This document shows, in pieces, positions 49,558-58,878 of a stretch of DNA of 64,000 bases. The notes beneath the pieces are model-generated. The model was not told where the DNA came from. It saw nothing but the letters and a program-made list of their open reading frames with translations, and did not search any database. Position numbers and translations under genes: made by a program. The first letter of the stretch is position 1; each line of letters starts with the position of its first letter. This stretch comes from Tessaracoccus oleiagri (GTDB lineage Bacteria; Actinomycetota; Actinomycetes; Propionibacteriales; Propionibacteriaceae), in the NCBI RefSeq assembly GCF_900103275.1, contig NZ_FNGP01000004.1:62001-126000 (forward strand), given 5' to 3'.

Positions 49558-50574
49558 TTGCGCGCCGTAACCATCCCCGAGCATGGCAACGTGGAGGCAC
49601 TGAGGGTCGTGGAGGACCACCCCAGGCCCATCGCCACCGAGGGTCACGTCGTCGTCAAGGTCCGGGCCTCGTCCCTGAACTACCACGACATCTTCACGCT
49701 GCGGGGCATGCCGGGCATCACCATCCCGATGCCGGTGGTGCCGGGGCTCGACATCGCGGGTGAGGTCGACGAGGTCGGCGCCGGCGTGGAGGGCTGGGAG
49801 ATCGGTGACCGGGTCCTCGTGCACCCCATCAACTCCGAGGGCAAGCTCATGGGCGAGGTCGTTGACGGGGGACTCGCGCAGTACTCGCTGGTGGAGGCCG
49901 GCCAGCTGATCCGGCTGCCGGACGCGGTCAGCTTCACGGAGGCCGCGGCGCTGCCCGTCGCCTACGGCACCGCGCACCGCATGATCGTCGACAAGCAGAC
50001 CATCAAGGCCGGGGACAAGGTCCTCGTCCTCGGGGCATCCGGCGGTGTCGGCACCGCCTCGGTCCTCCTGGCCAAGCGGCTCGGGGCGTACGTCGTCGCG
50101 GCGGCCGGCTCCGACGAGAAGGGCCGCCAGCTGCTCGAGCTGGGCGCCGACGAGTTCATCAACTACCGGGAGCAGGACTTCTACGCCTGGACGAAGGAGC
50201 ACCTCGGCAAGCCGTCGCGGACGAGCTACGAGGGCGGCTTCGACGTCATCGTCAACAACACCGGCGGCGACACCTGGCACCCGACCCTGCGGTCCACCAA
50301 GCGCGGCGGCTCCATCCTCGTCTGCGGCGCCACCGCCGGCTTCGACCCCACGGAGGACCTGCGCTACATCTGGAGCTTCGAGCTGCGCATCATCGGCAGC
50401 AACGGCTTCGACACCCCCGACTTCGAGTCGCTGCTGCGCTACGTCGAGGAGGGCGACTTCCACCCGGTGATCGACTCGGTCGTCGGACTGGACGACGCGG
50501 TCGACGCCTTCCGCCGCCTCGAGGGGCGCCAGGTGTTCGGGAAGATCGTCGTCGACCCCTGGCTGGAGGCCTGA
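49558..50574 (+). CDS. MDR-family zinc-type/quinone oxidoreductase
   Basis: A 338-residue medium-chain reductase. The GroES-like domain has SLNYHDIFTLRGMPGITIPMPVVPGLDIAGEV; the Rossmann domain has VLGASGGVGTASVLLAKRLGA. Catalytic-Zn ligands of alcohol dehydrogenases are not evident, so an enoyl/quinone reductase role with NAD(P)H is more likely. It starts at TTG 49558, with AAGGAG seven bases upstream. The PaaI gene starts one base after its stop. Confidence 0.85.
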   Translation: MRAVTIPEHGNVEALRVVEDHPRPIATEGHVVVKVRASSLNYHDIFTLRGMPGITIPMPVVPGLDIAGEVDEVGAGVEGWEIGDRVLVHPINSEGKLMGEVVDGGLAQYSLVEAGQLIRLPDAVSFTEAAALPVAYGTAHRMIVDKQTIKAGDKVLVLGASGGVGTASVLLAKRLGAYVVAAAGSDEKGRQLLELGADEFINYREQDFYAWTKEHLGKPSRTSYEGGFDVIVNNTGGDTWHPTLRSTKRGGSILVCGATAGFDPTEDLRYIWSFELRIIGSNGFDTPDFESLLRYVEEGDFHPVIDSVVGLDDAVDAFRRLEGRQVFGKIVVDPWLEA

Positions 50575-50575
50575 C

Positions 50576-51001
50576 ATGGCCCTACCGGAACTCGAGGTCG
50601 TCCAGGGCTGGATCGACGACAGCCCCTACAACTCGTGGCTCGGCATCCGGGTCACCGACCTCACCGCCACCACCGTCACCTTCGAGGTGGACGCGCGCCC
50701 CGAGTGGCGCACCACCGTCGAGCCCCCGGCCGTGCACGGCGGGATCCTGGCGGCGCTCCTCGACGCGGCAGCCGACTTCTCGCTGATCGGCACCGTGGGC
50801 AAGCCGGTCCCGACCATCGACCTCAGCGTCAACTACCTCCGGGGTGCCGCCATCGGACCGATCCGCGTCGTGGGCCGGCTGATCAAGCCCGGATCGCAGA
50901 TCGCGACGGCCGAGGCCGAGGCCGTGGACGCCAGCGGGAAGGTCGTGGCGATCGCGCGGGGCACCTTCCTGGCATCCGCGGCGAGGAGCGACGGCACATG
51001 A
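50576..51001 (+). CDS. PaaI-type hotdog thioesterase
   Basis: A 141-residue hotdog protein. The HGGILAALLDAAADFSLIGT block holds the PaaI-family catalytic helix, with Asp of LLDAAAD as the probable catalytic acid. Preceding residues (WLGIRVTDLTATTVTFEVDARPEW) match the family. It would hydrolyse an acyl-CoA, perhaps the ligase's product or a dead-end thioester. Its stop overlaps the ligase ATG by four bases (ATGA). Confidence 0.85.
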   Translation: MALPELEVVQGWIDDSPYNSWLGIRVTDLTATTVTFEVDARPEWRTTVEPPAVHGGILAALLDAAADFSLIGTVGKPVPTIDLSVNYLRGAAIGPIRVVGRLIKPGSQIATAEAEAVDASGKVVAIARGTFLASAARSDGT

Positions 51002-52509
51002 TCGACGGCTTCCCGTACCGCAACCAGGGCGACGCGATCGCGACCGGCGATCCCGCCGCCGAGGCGATCTGCTGCTACGGCCACGACGGCGTCGAGCGGA
51101 TCTCCTTCGGCGACCTCGCCGCGAGGGCCGACGCGGTCGCCGACCGGCTGCTCGGCCGCGGTCTCGCGGCGGGGGACCGGGTGGCGATCCTCGGCCTGAA
51201 CTCGATCGACTGGCTGCTGGCGTTCTACGGCACGCTGCGCGCCGGGCTCGTCGCCGTACCGGTGAGCCACAAGTTCCCCGGCGAGGTCCTCGACCACGTG
51301 CTGATCAACTCGGGCAGCGCCGTGGTGCTCGTGGACGACCCCCGCCGGCTCGCCGCCGCCTCCGTGGAGGTGGCCTCGGCCCCGCTGGCCGACATCGCGG
51401 CTCCCGGCGGCACCGAGTGGCGGCCGCGTCACGAGCGCGACGGCTCGGACGCCGCGATGATCCTGTACACGTCGGGCTCGACGGGGATGCCCAAGGGCGT
51501 CGTCCTCTCGCAGGACTCCCACCTGTGGGTCCTCGCGCAGGGGCTGTCGAACTTCGGCGAGCACTCCGACGACGTCAGTAGCCTCGTCGCCGCACCGCTC
51601 TACCACATGAACGCCCTCGCCAACGTCCAGGCGCTGGTGCTGGCGGGCTCCCGCACCGTCCTGCTCCCCACTTTCGACGCGCGGCTCTTCCTGCGTGCGA
51701 TCGCCGACGAGCGTCCCACCCGCCTGACCGGCGTGCCGCCGATGTTCGCGCTGCTCCTCAAGGAACGCGAACTGCTGGAGACGCTCGACCTCGGCAGCGT
51801 CCGCGAGATCTACATGGGATCCGCGCCCGCCTCCGACGACCTCTTCGCCCAACTCCGCGAGGTGTTCCCAGGGGTGCGGATCAGTTTCGGCTACGGCACC
51901 ACCGAGTCCGGTCCGGTGGCGTTCGCGCCGCACCCCGACGGCATCCCCACCCCCACCGGTTCCGTCGGCGTGGCGAACCCTGCCGTCGACATCAGGTTGG
52001 TGGACCACTCGGGCCGCGAGTCCGGCGACGAGGGCGTGATGGAGATCCGGACGGGCGCGCTCTTCACCGAGTACTACCGACGCCCCGACATCCCCTCGCC
52101 GATCACGGCCGACGGCTTCTACCACACGCGCGACGAGTTCCGACGCGACGAGCAGGGCTTCTTCTACTTCACGGGGCGCAGCGACGACATGTTCAGCTCC
52201 GGCGGTGAGAACGTCTACCCCCGCGGCATCGAACTCGCGCTGGAGGAGCACCCCGACGTGAGCGAGGCCGCGGTCGTGCCGCTGGCCGACGACGTCAAGG
52301 GTTCCCGGCCGGTCGCGTTCGTCGTGCCGGCCGCCGGCGCCACGATCGACGAGCAGGCGCTGCGCGAGTGGTCGCTCACCAAGGTCGAGCCGTTCGCGCA
52401 CCCGCGCCGCATCTTCGTCGTCGACTCCCTTCCGCTGTCGCAGACCAACAAGGTCGACCGCGCCCTGCTCACCCGCAGGGCCGCCGAGCTCGCGGGAGGT
52501 GGGCGATGA
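50998..52509 (+). CDS. AMP-dependent acyl-CoA synthetase/ligase
   Basis: A 503-residue ANL ligase that activates a carboxylic acid to its CoA ester through an acyl-AMP. Motifs: P-loop YTSGSTGMPKGVVLS, adenine site SFGYGTTESGP, hinge TGRSDDMFSSGGENVYP and the C-terminal catalytic Lys in SQTNKVDRALL. All are intact, unlike the relic ligase at 14.7 kb. The substrate cannot be read from sequence. ATG overlaps the PaaI stop and its own stop overlaps the permease ATG. Confidence 0.92.
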   Translation: MIDGFPYRNQGDAIATGDPAAEAICCYGHDGVERISFGDLAARADAVADRLLGRGLAAGDRVAILGLNSIDWLLAFYGTLRAGLVAVPVSHKFPGEVLDHVLINSGSAVVLVDDPRRLAAASVEVASAPLADIAAPGGTEWRPRHERDGSDAAMILYTSGSTGMPKGVVLSQDSHLWVLAQGLSNFGEHSDDVSSLVAAPLYHMNALANVQALVLAGSRTVLLPTFDARLFLRAIADERPTRLTGVPPMFALLLKERELLETLDLGSVREIYMGSAPASDDLFAQLREVFPGVRISFGYGTTESGPVAFAPHPDGIPTPTGSVGVANPAVDIRLVDHSGRESGDEGVMEIRTGALFTEYYRRPDIPSPITADGFYHTRDEFRRDEQGFFYFTGRSDDMFSSGGENVYPRGIELALEEHPDVSEAAVVPLADDVKGSRPVAFVVPAAGATIDEQALREWSLTKVEPFAHPRRIFVVDSLPLSQTNKVDRALLTRRAAELAGGGR

Positions 52510-53318
52510 CGATCACCGTGCAGCGCGCCGAGAAACTGATGCGCAGTCGACGTGCGGCGCAACTGTGGCTGCCGCTCGCCACCATCGTGGCGCTGCTCGC
52601 CCTCTGGGAGCTCGCCGTGCGCGGGGGGCTGTTCCCGGAGCGCTACGCCCCGCCGCCCACGGTCATCCTCGGACAGTTGCTGGGGATGCTGTTGGAGGCG
52701 GGCGTCTGGCAGGCGGTGGCCGACACCCTCACCGGTTGGGGCATCAGCCTGCTCATCTCCGTGGTGGCGGGCACCGTGCTGGGCACGATCCTGGGGCGGT
52801 TCGCCTCGGCGTCGGCGTTCTTCCGCCCGATCGTGGAGTTCCTGCGGCCCATCCCCTCCATCGCCATGATCCCGCTGGCGGTCCTCATGATCGGATCCGG
52901 GAAGCCCACCGAGGTCTTCCTCGCCACCTACGCGGGCCTGTGGCAGATGCTCGTGGCGGCCGTCGCCGCGGTGGGCGCCGTGGACCCGGTCGGGCTCCAG
53001 ACCGCCCGCTCGTTCGGGCTCTCCCGCGCGGACCAGGTGAAGTACGTGATGCTGCCGTCCATGCTGCCGCGGCTGGTCACCGGCGTGCGGATCGCGAGTT
53101 CCACCGTCCTGATCTTCTGCATCACGGCGGAACTGCTGATCGGCGTACCGGGCCTCGGCGCCGGGTTGGGCGCAGCCAGGGGAGTCGGCGACATGCCGCG
53201 TATGTACGCCTACGTCGTGATCATCGGCGTGCTGGGCTACGCCCTCTCCGCGCTGTTCAAACTGCTGGAGACCAGGCTGCTGTTCTGGCACGAGTCCGTC
53301 AGGGGGGCGCACCGATGA
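52506..53318 (+). CDS. ABC permease (SsuC/TauC type), first
   Basis: A 270-residue permease of the nitrate/sulfonate/taurine class with about six helices. The EAA-type loop toward the ATPase reads ARSFGLSRADQVKYVMLPSMLPRLVTGVRI. Start and stop overlap the neighbours by four bases each (ATGA). It should pair with the second permease as a heterodimer. Confidence 0.9.
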   Translation: MTITVQRAEKLMRSRRAAQLWLPLATIVALLALWELAVRGGLFPERYAPPPTVILGQLLGMLLEAGVWQAVADTLTGWGISLLISVVAGTVLGTILGRFASASAFFRPIVEFLRPIPSIAMIPLAVLMIGSGKPTEVFLATYAGLWQMLVAAVAAVGAVDPVGLQTARSFGLSRADQVKYVMLPSMLPRLVTGVRIASSTVLIFCITAELLIGVPGLGAGLGAARGVGDMPRMYAYVVIIGVLGYALSALFKLLETRLLFWHESVRGAHR

Positions 53319-54085
53319 ACCGCTGGAAGCCATGGGTCCTGTCCGCGCTCGGCGCCGTCCTGGCGCTCGTCGCCTGGTGGATCGCCTCGGACCAGGCGGG
53401 GTCCATCTACTTCCCCCCGCTCCAGGACGTGTTGGAGGGTGTCTGGACGTACTGGGTGGTGGGTGACGGCGGTCGCCACCTCGCCTCCAGCATGGTCAAC
53501 CTCTTCGCCGGTCTGGCCATCGGGGTGGTGGGCGGCTTCGTGCTCGGGTTGCTGATCGGGCAGAGCCGACTGGTCCGGACCGCGCTCACGCCGTCGCTCG
53601 AGTTCGTCCGCGCCATCCCGGCCACGGCGCTCATCCCGTTCGCGATGGTGGTCTTCGGGCTGGGTTCCGAGATGAAGATCTTCATCATCGCGCTCGGCAC
53701 GCTGTTCCCGATCCTGCTCAACGTGATCGACGGGGCGCGCGAACTCTCGCAGGAGGCGCGGGACACCGCGAGCAGCTTCGGCATCCGCGGCTGGCAGAAA
53801 CAGTGGCGCGTGGTCATCCCGTCCGTCCTGCCGCGGGCGGCCGCCGGCATCAGGATCGCGCTCCCGCTGTCGCTGGTGCTCGTGGTGACCAGTGAGATGA
53901 CCGGCTCAAACACCGGCATCGGCTACGTGCTGATCACGGCGCAGAACTCGTTCAACCAAACCTCCGTCTGGGGCGCCATCGTGCTCCTCGGCGTGCTCGG
54001 GGTGATCCTCAACTCACTCTTCGGCCTCGTCGAGCACCGCCTGCTGGCGTGGGACAAGGGCCTTCACCGACAAGGAGACCACTGA
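53315..54085 (+). CDS. ABC permease (SsuC/TauC type), second
   Basis: A 256-residue permease with about six helices and the coupling loop ASSFGIRGWQKQWRVVIPSVLPRAAAGIRIALPLS. It is homologous to the preceding permease, as expected for a heterodimeric channel. The ATPase gene follows after one base. Confidence 0.9.
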   Translation: MNRWKPWVLSALGAVLALVAWWIASDQAGSIYFPPLQDVLEGVWTYWVVGDGGRHLASSMVNLFAGLAIGVVGGFVLGLLIGQSRLVRTALTPSLEFVRAIPATALIPFAMVVFGLGSEMKIFIIALGTLFPILLNVIDGARELSQEARDTASSFGIRGWQKQWRVVIPSVLPRAAAGIRIALPLSLVLVVTSEMTGSNTGIGYVLITAQNSFNQTSVWGAIVLLGVLGVILNSLFGLVEHRLLAWDKGLHRQGDH

Positions 54086-54086
54086 C

Positions 54087-54902
54087 ATGGCGCTGCTCGA
54101 AGTACGCGACCTCACCAAGACCTACCCGGCCACCCGGCGCGGCGCCCGCGCGACCCACGTGCTCGACGGCGTGACGTTCGACGTGAACCGCGGGGAGTTC
54201 TTCACGATCGTCGGTCCCTCCGGCGCCGGCAAGACCACCCTGCTCCGCTGCATCTCGGGCCTCCTCCGGCCGACCGAGGGCTCGGTCACGCTCGACGGTC
54301 GCCTGGTCGACGGTCCGCCGCGGGAACTGGCGCCCGTGTTCCAGGACTACTCGCGCTCCCTGTACCCGTGGCTGACCGTGGCGAAGAACGTCGCGCTCCC
54401 GCTCACCTCGGCCGGGATCGCCAAGGCCGAGGTCGACGACCGCGTCCAGCACGCCCTGGCGTCCGTGGGGCTCAAGGGGGAGGACGCGAAGTACCCGTGG
54501 CAGCTCTCGGGCGGCATGCAGCAGCGCGTCGCCATCGCCCGCGCCCTCGCGTACCGGGCCGAGGTGCTGATCCTCGACGAGCCCTTCGCCTCCGTCGACG
54601 CCCAGACCCGCGCCGACCTCGAGGACCTCCTGCTGAAGGTGAAGCACGAGAGCGGCGCCACCTTCCTCTTCGTCACGCACGACGTCGACGAGGCCGTCTA
54701 CCTCTCCGACAGGGTCGCGGTCGTGTCCAAGTCGCCGAGCCGGATCGAGAAGCTGGTCGACGTCCACCTCCCCGCCGAGCGCAACCAGCTCACGACGAAG
54801 GCGCTGCCGGAGTTCGGGGAACTCCGGGCGGAGATCTTCGCCACCATCCGCCACCTCGTGGTGGCCAAGCCCACGGCCCAAGGGCCGGAATACGTCATCT
54901 GA
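54087..54902 (+). CDS. ABC ATP-binding protein (SsuB/TauB type)
   Basis: A 271-residue ATPase with Walker A GPSGAGKTT, Q-loop VFQDYSRSLYPWLTV, signature LSGGMQQR, Walker B VLILDEPFASVD and H-loop FVTHDVDEAVYLSDRV. The SRSLYPWLTVAKNV segment is typical of nitrate/sulfonate/taurine importers. It powers the two permeases before it. Confidence 0.93.
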   Translation: MALLEVRDLTKTYPATRRGARATHVLDGVTFDVNRGEFFTIVGPSGAGKTTLLRCISGLLRPTEGSVTLDGRLVDGPPRELAPVFQDYSRSLYPWLTVAKNVALPLTSAGIAKAEVDDRVQHALASVGLKGEDAKYPWQLSGGMQQRVAIARALAYRAEVLILDEPFASVDAQTRADLEDLLLKVKHESGATFLFVTHDVDEAVYLSDRVAVVSKSPSRIEKLVDVHLPAERNQLTTKALPEFGELRAEIFATIRHLVVAKPTAQGPEYVI

Positions 54903-54914
54903 GAAGGAGACACC

Positions 54915-55895
54915 ATGTCCAGAACCACCTCGCTGCGTGCGCTGGCCGGCGCCGTGTCGGCGGCCACGCTCCTCATCGCCGGCTGCTCGGGCGGCCCGTC
55001 GGTCGAGACCGACGAGCAGGGCAACGCGCAGCTGACCGTCTACCACATCACCACCGCCGACTCCTCGCCGCTCCACCTGGGCATCGAGAAGGGCTTCTTC
55101 GAGGAGGAGGGCCTCGACGTCACCGTGAAGATCGCGGAGTCGGGCTCCGCCATCATCCCGAGCGTCGTCAACGGCGAGTCGCAGATCGGCTACGCCAACG
55201 TCGTCTCCGACCTGGCCGCGATCGACCAGGGGCTCGACCTCCGCTTCGTCGTCAACTGCTGCGGCACGTACTCCGAGCCCAGCCAGGACACGTCGGGCGT
55301 CTTCGTGCTCGAGGACTCGGACATCGCCGGCCCCGAGGACCTGCCCGGCAAGAAGATCGCCGTGAACTCCACCAAGAACCTCGGCGACATCACGATCCCG
55401 TACGCGTTGGAGCAGCAGGGCATCGACCCGGCCGGCATCGAGTGGGTGCCGATGAACTTCTCCGACATGGGCGGCGCGCTCGAGCGCGGCGACGTGGATG
55501 CGATCTGGCAGGTGGAGCCGTTCCGCACGCTCGCCACCGAGGCGGGCTACCGCAACGTCCTCGCCAACTTCACCGAGGCGCTGCCGGACTCGACGCTGGG
55601 CTACTACATCACCAGCGCCGAGTTCGCCGAGGAGAACCCGGACATCGTCCAGGCCTTCCAGCGGGGCATGTCCAAGTCCAACGAGTACGCCACCGAGAAC
55701 GAGGACGAACTCCGCCAGGCCGCGATCGACTACGTGAACGTCGACCCGGCCATCGCCGAGAAGATGAACTTCGCCGCGTTCCGGCCCGGCCTCGACACCG
55801 ACGCGATCCGCACCTACGGCGAGCTGTCCGTGAAGTACGGGGTCATCAGCAAGGAACCCAACTACGACGACTACATCATCCAGCCCGAGTCCTGA
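54915..55895 (+). CDS. ABC substrate-binding lipoprotein (NMT1/SsuA-like)
   Basis: A 326-residue binding protein with a lipoprotein signal ending LLIAGC (Cys24) and a periplasmic-binding fold of the NMT1/SsuA class (GIEKGFFEEEGLDVTVKI, GESQIGYANVVSDLAAI, GKKIAVNSTKNLGDITIPYALEQQGID, GDVDAIWQVEPFRTLA). Relatives bind sulfonates, taurine, nitrate, thiamine precursors or aromatic acids, so the ligand is open. A vicinal Cys115-Cys116 pair in the mature part is odd for an exported protein. Last gene of the operon; AGAAGGAGA precedes the ATG. Confidence 0.9.
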   Translation: MSRTTSLRALAGAVSAATLLIAGCSGGPSVETDEQGNAQLTVYHITTADSSPLHLGIEKGFFEEEGLDVTVKIAESGSAIIPSVVNGESQIGYANVVSDLAAIDQGLDLRFVVNCCGTYSEPSQDTSGVFVLEDSDIAGPEDLPGKKIAVNSTKNLGDITIPYALEQQGIDPAGIEWVPMNFSDMGGALERGDVDAIWQVEPFRTLATEAGYRNVLANFTEALPDSTLGYYITSAEFAEENPDIVQAFQRGMSKSNEYATENEDELRQAAIDYVNVDPAIAEKMNFAAFRPGLDTDAIRTYGELSVKYGVISKEPNYDDYIIQPES

Positions 55896-55907
55896 GCGGG
55901 GAACGAG

Positions 55908-55945
55908 AGGGCGGGGCCGGCGCGATCGCCGGCCCCGCCCTTTTC
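55908..55945 (+). terminator. Terminator of the ABC/CoA-ligase operon
   Basis: A perfect 14-bp G/C stem (55909-55922 with 55927-55940) extended by an A-T pair, loop CGAT, followed by TTTTCC. It probably serves the plus-strand operon and also lies just past the end of the minus-strand DUF2207 gene. Confidence 0.85.
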
Positions 55946-55953
55946 CGTCCCGG

Positions 55954-57633
55954 TCAGCGCCCGAACAGGTGCCCCTGGATGGAGGCGATCAGCGCGTCCA
56001 GCGACTGCGGCAGCTGCTGCAGGTGCCAGTCGGCGGGCGCCCGGTACCAGTGCAGCGCGTCCGGGTCCGGCGTGTCGTCGCGGTCGGCGGCCACCATGGC
56101 GCGGATCCAGCGGTCCTTGCCGCCCAGCACCACCGCGTACGGCAGGAGCTGGGAGATCTCGTCGAGCTCACGGCCCTTCGGGAAGGTGTCCGTGCGCTGG
56201 AGGGCGAGGATGGCCGCGAATCCGTGGAGTCCGGCGAGGAGCGCGGAGCCCTTGGCCGAGCGGCGGGGCATCTCGGGCGCCACGAACAGGGACGCGACGC
56301 CGATCGCGACCACCGCCACCCCCACCAGGCCCCAGGAGGTGAGCCAGGCGAGCACCCCGGTCAACGCGAGCCCGATGACGAGGAGCGTGGCGCCGACGGT
56401 GCGGGTGTCCGTGCGCGCGGCATCGGGGCGCTTGGAGAACCAGCTGTGGGCCACGACGTCGTCGTAGAGCTCGTTCTGCAGCGAGTCGACGATGGGCCCC
56501 ACGGCCTCCTGGATCCGCGAGACGAACACCTGCTCGCCGGCGGCGGGCGCCAGCGCGTCCAGGAGCAGGGCCTCGTAGCGGTGCAGTTCGTCGGTGGGCT
56601 TGTCGAGGCGCACGAACGTCCAGTCCACGCCGCCGCCGACGCGCAACTCGTCGATCCGCAGGTAGCCCCGGACCGCGAGGTCGATGATCGTGGCGGTGAT
56701 GTCGACCGGGTCGACCGTCTCGTCGGCCACCGTGCCGATCTGGCCGGGGCGGATGTCGCGAGCGAGGCGGAACTCGCTGATGCCCTCGCCGACCGGGTGG
56801 AACTCGCCGATCAGGGTCGGGGGCCTGCGGGTGTCCGCGTCGCGGCCCGAGCGCCGGTGCCACCACCACAGGGCGAGGCCCCCGACGAGCAGGACCACCA
56901 GGGAGGCGAGCGCGGTGCCGAGGTTCAGCGCGAAGGCCCGGTCGAGCGTCCACAGCGCGCGGATGCTGGCGGAGTCGGCCACCGCGTCGGCGGGCTGGCT
57001 GGCGGCGACGACGACCACGTCTCCCGGCGCGAGCGGCCCGTCCTGGAACGTCGGCGTGCCGATCGACTGGTGGTCGATGTTCCACAGCGCGCAGGTGCGC
57101 AGGGCCGACGGGGCGCCGGCGCGGCACTCGAAGTCCGGCGGTGACGCGATCAACTGGGTGCTGCCCGACACCGATCCGATGGCGAGGTCGAAGCCCTGGA
57201 CGACGGGCCAGGAGAAGCGCCTCGACGCTGACTGCCCGGCCGGGGTGTGCACGGTGCCGTCGACGATGTAGCTGATGGTGACGGGCTCGCCGCCGGCGGG
57301 GCGCGGGTCGAACGAGATCGTCCAGGCGGCGGACGACTCGTCGACGTCGTGCTCCAGTTCCGCACCACCACTGGTGACGCTGACCCGGTCGATGGAGTAC
57401 TCGAACTCCCGCAGGTCGCCGAGCGGCGCCGTCCTGGCGATCCGCTGGGTGACCTCCTCGCCGAGGTCCGCCCCGGTGAGGGTCGTCTGCACGGCCAGGC
57501 TGCCGTCCTCGGCGAGTCGGGCCGTCACTTGGAGCTGGTCGATCTGCGACTCGGCCCGGGCGGCGGGTGCCGTGGCGGCGAGCAGCAACACTGCGGACAC
57601 GGCGCTCAGGAGCAGGGAGAGGTACTTGTGCAA
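55954..57633 (-). CDS. DUF2207 membrane protein
   Basis: A 559-residue predicted membrane protein: signal peptide or first helix (about 9-27), an extracytoplasmic DUF2207 domain (about 28-230, RTAPLGDLREFEYSIDRV), a helix near 240-262 and two more helices near 415-450. A cytoplasmic part has GYLRIDELRVGG and the C-terminal ISQLLPYAVVLGGKDRWIRAM block. Function unknown. The start is TTG 57633; TAGGAC, a weak -10, lies five bases before it. It is divergent from the peptidase gene. Confidence 0.82.
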   Translation of the reverse strand: MHKYLSLLLSAVSAVLLLAATAPAARAESQIDQLQVTARLAEDGSLAVQTTLTGADLGEEVTQRIARTAPLGDLREFEYSIDRVSVTSGGAELEHDVDESSAAWTISFDPRPAGGEPVTISYIVDGTVHTPAGQSASRRFSWPVVQGFDLAIGSVSGSTQLIASPPDFECRAGAPSALRTCALWNIDHQSIGTPTFQDGPLAPGDVVVVAASQPADAVADSASIRALWTLDRAFALNLGTALASLVVLLVGGLALWWWHRRSGRDADTRRPPTLIGEFHPVGEGISEFRLARDIRPGQIGTVADETVDPVDITATIIDLAVRGYLRIDELRVGGGVDWTFVRLDKPTDELHRYEALLLDALAPAAGEQVFVSRIQEAVGPIVDSLQNELYDDVVAHSWFSKRPDAARTDTRTVGATLLVIGLALTGVLAWLTSWGLVGVAVVAIGVASLFVAPEMPRRSAKGSALLAGLHGFAAILALQRTDTFPKGRELDEISQLLPYAVVLGGKDRWIRAMVAADRDDTPDPDALHWYRAPADWHLQQLPQSLDALIASIQGHLFGR

Positions 57634-57737
57634 GGCGGGTCCTAGGGCGGGAAAACGTCCGGCTCACTATCTCACAGGTGACTGGCCGGATCTTCACGAT
57701 GGTGGTCGTGACGCACCGGGGAGGTACCGTGGACGAT

Positions 57738-58877
57738 GTGACTCCCCCCCAGACCCACGGCCCGTACCCTCGCCGGGCGTACGTGGGCCCGAGCTCCTTC
57801 GGTCCTCGTTGGGGTCACACGCACGCCGGGATGCCCGTGGCGCCGCGGCACGCCGCGCCTCCGCCATACACGGGGCGGCCCGGTCCCGCGTGGGGGCACT
57901 ACGGGTCGCCGCACCAGGCGCCGCTCCATCCTCCGCCCGGCTACCAGCCCTGGCAGCAGCCGCCGCGACGCAGGAGTGGGTCCGCCTGGTGGCTCGCGCT
58001 GCCGATCGTCGTCGTCGCCCTCATGGTGGGCTACTTCGCCCTCACGCGCGGAGGGCTCGGGGTGCCGGAGCAGGTTGCGCGCGAAGACGTCGCGTACGTG
58101 AACGAGGACTATGCGGTCCCCGCGACGGGGGAGGGGCCGACGCAGATCGTCGACACCCGCGACAACCCCTCGGTCCTCACGGACAGCGCGTTCTACGGAC
58201 AGCCCGTCCCCGTCCCCGTCCGCTGTGAGCCGGCAGACGTCACGAACCTGTCCGACGCCGCCCAGTTGCAGCGCCGGTCGAGCGACATGTCCGAGTGCCT
58301 GACCCGCACCTTCGGTCCGGCGCTCGAGGCCTCCGGGTTCGAGGCCTACCAGCCCCGCGTGCTCGTCTACTCCGCGGAGGGCACGACCCCCTGCGGCGAG
58401 CTCGAGCTGCCGGGGGCGTTCTACTGCGGGGCCAACCAAGGCATCTACCTCTCCTCGGACGTCGCCGAGCTGGGCGGACTCAACCTCGCCGGCGTCGACT
58501 ACGTCCTCGCCCACGAGTACGCCCACAACGTCCAGGGCCGGACTGGGATCCTCATCCAGAGGGTCTACGAACAGCGCAAGGCCACCGACGAGGCGCGCGA
58601 GCTCGAGGTCAGCCGCAGGCTCGAGACGCAGGCGGACTGCCTCGCGGCGTCGTTCATCACCTCGGTGTCGGAATCCGTGGGCTACACCGACCGGGAGCGG
58701 GGACTCATCGTCGCGGCTGCGCGCAGCGTGGGCGACGACATGTTCCTGCCGCCGGAGGAGCTCCCGTCGACGCACGGCGTGTCGGCCTCCCGTCAGCTGT
58801 GGACCGAGCGCGGCTTCGCCGCGACGATGTTCGGCGACTGCAACACGTTCGTCGCCCCCGCCGACGAGGTCCGCTGA
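57738..58877 (+). CDS. Neutral zinc metallopeptidase (YpfJ-like, PF04228)
   Basis: A 379-residue membrane-anchored protein: Pro/His-rich cytosolic N-terminus, one helix (about 85-105) and an exported peptidase domain. Zinc motif HEYAHNVQ with the downstream Glu in RLETQADCLAASF as likely third ligand. GAFYCGANQGIYLSSD is a family block. Substrate unknown. GTG 57738 follows TACCGT (57725-57730) by 7 nt; earlier in-frame codons are not conserved. Its stop is one base from the stop of the convergent GNAT gene. Confidence 0.88.
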   Translation: MTPPQTHGPYPRRAYVGPSSFGPRWGHTHAGMPVAPRHAAPPPYTGRPGPAWGHYGSPHQAPLHPPPGYQPWQQPPRRRSGSAWWLALPIVVVALMVGYFALTRGGLGVPEQVAREDVAYVNEDYAVPATGEGPTQIVDTRDNPSVLTDSAFYGQPVPVPVRCEPADVTNLSDAAQLQRRSSDMSECLTRTFGPALEASGFEAYQPRVLVYSAEGTTPCGELELPGAFYCGANQGIYLSSDVAELGGLNLAGVDYVLAHEYAHNVQGRTGILIQRVYEQRKATDEARELEVSRRLETQADCLAASFITSVSESVGYTDRERGLIVAAARSVGDDMFLPPEELPSTHGVSASRQLWTERGFAATMFGDCNTFVAPADEVR

Positions 58878-58878
58878 G

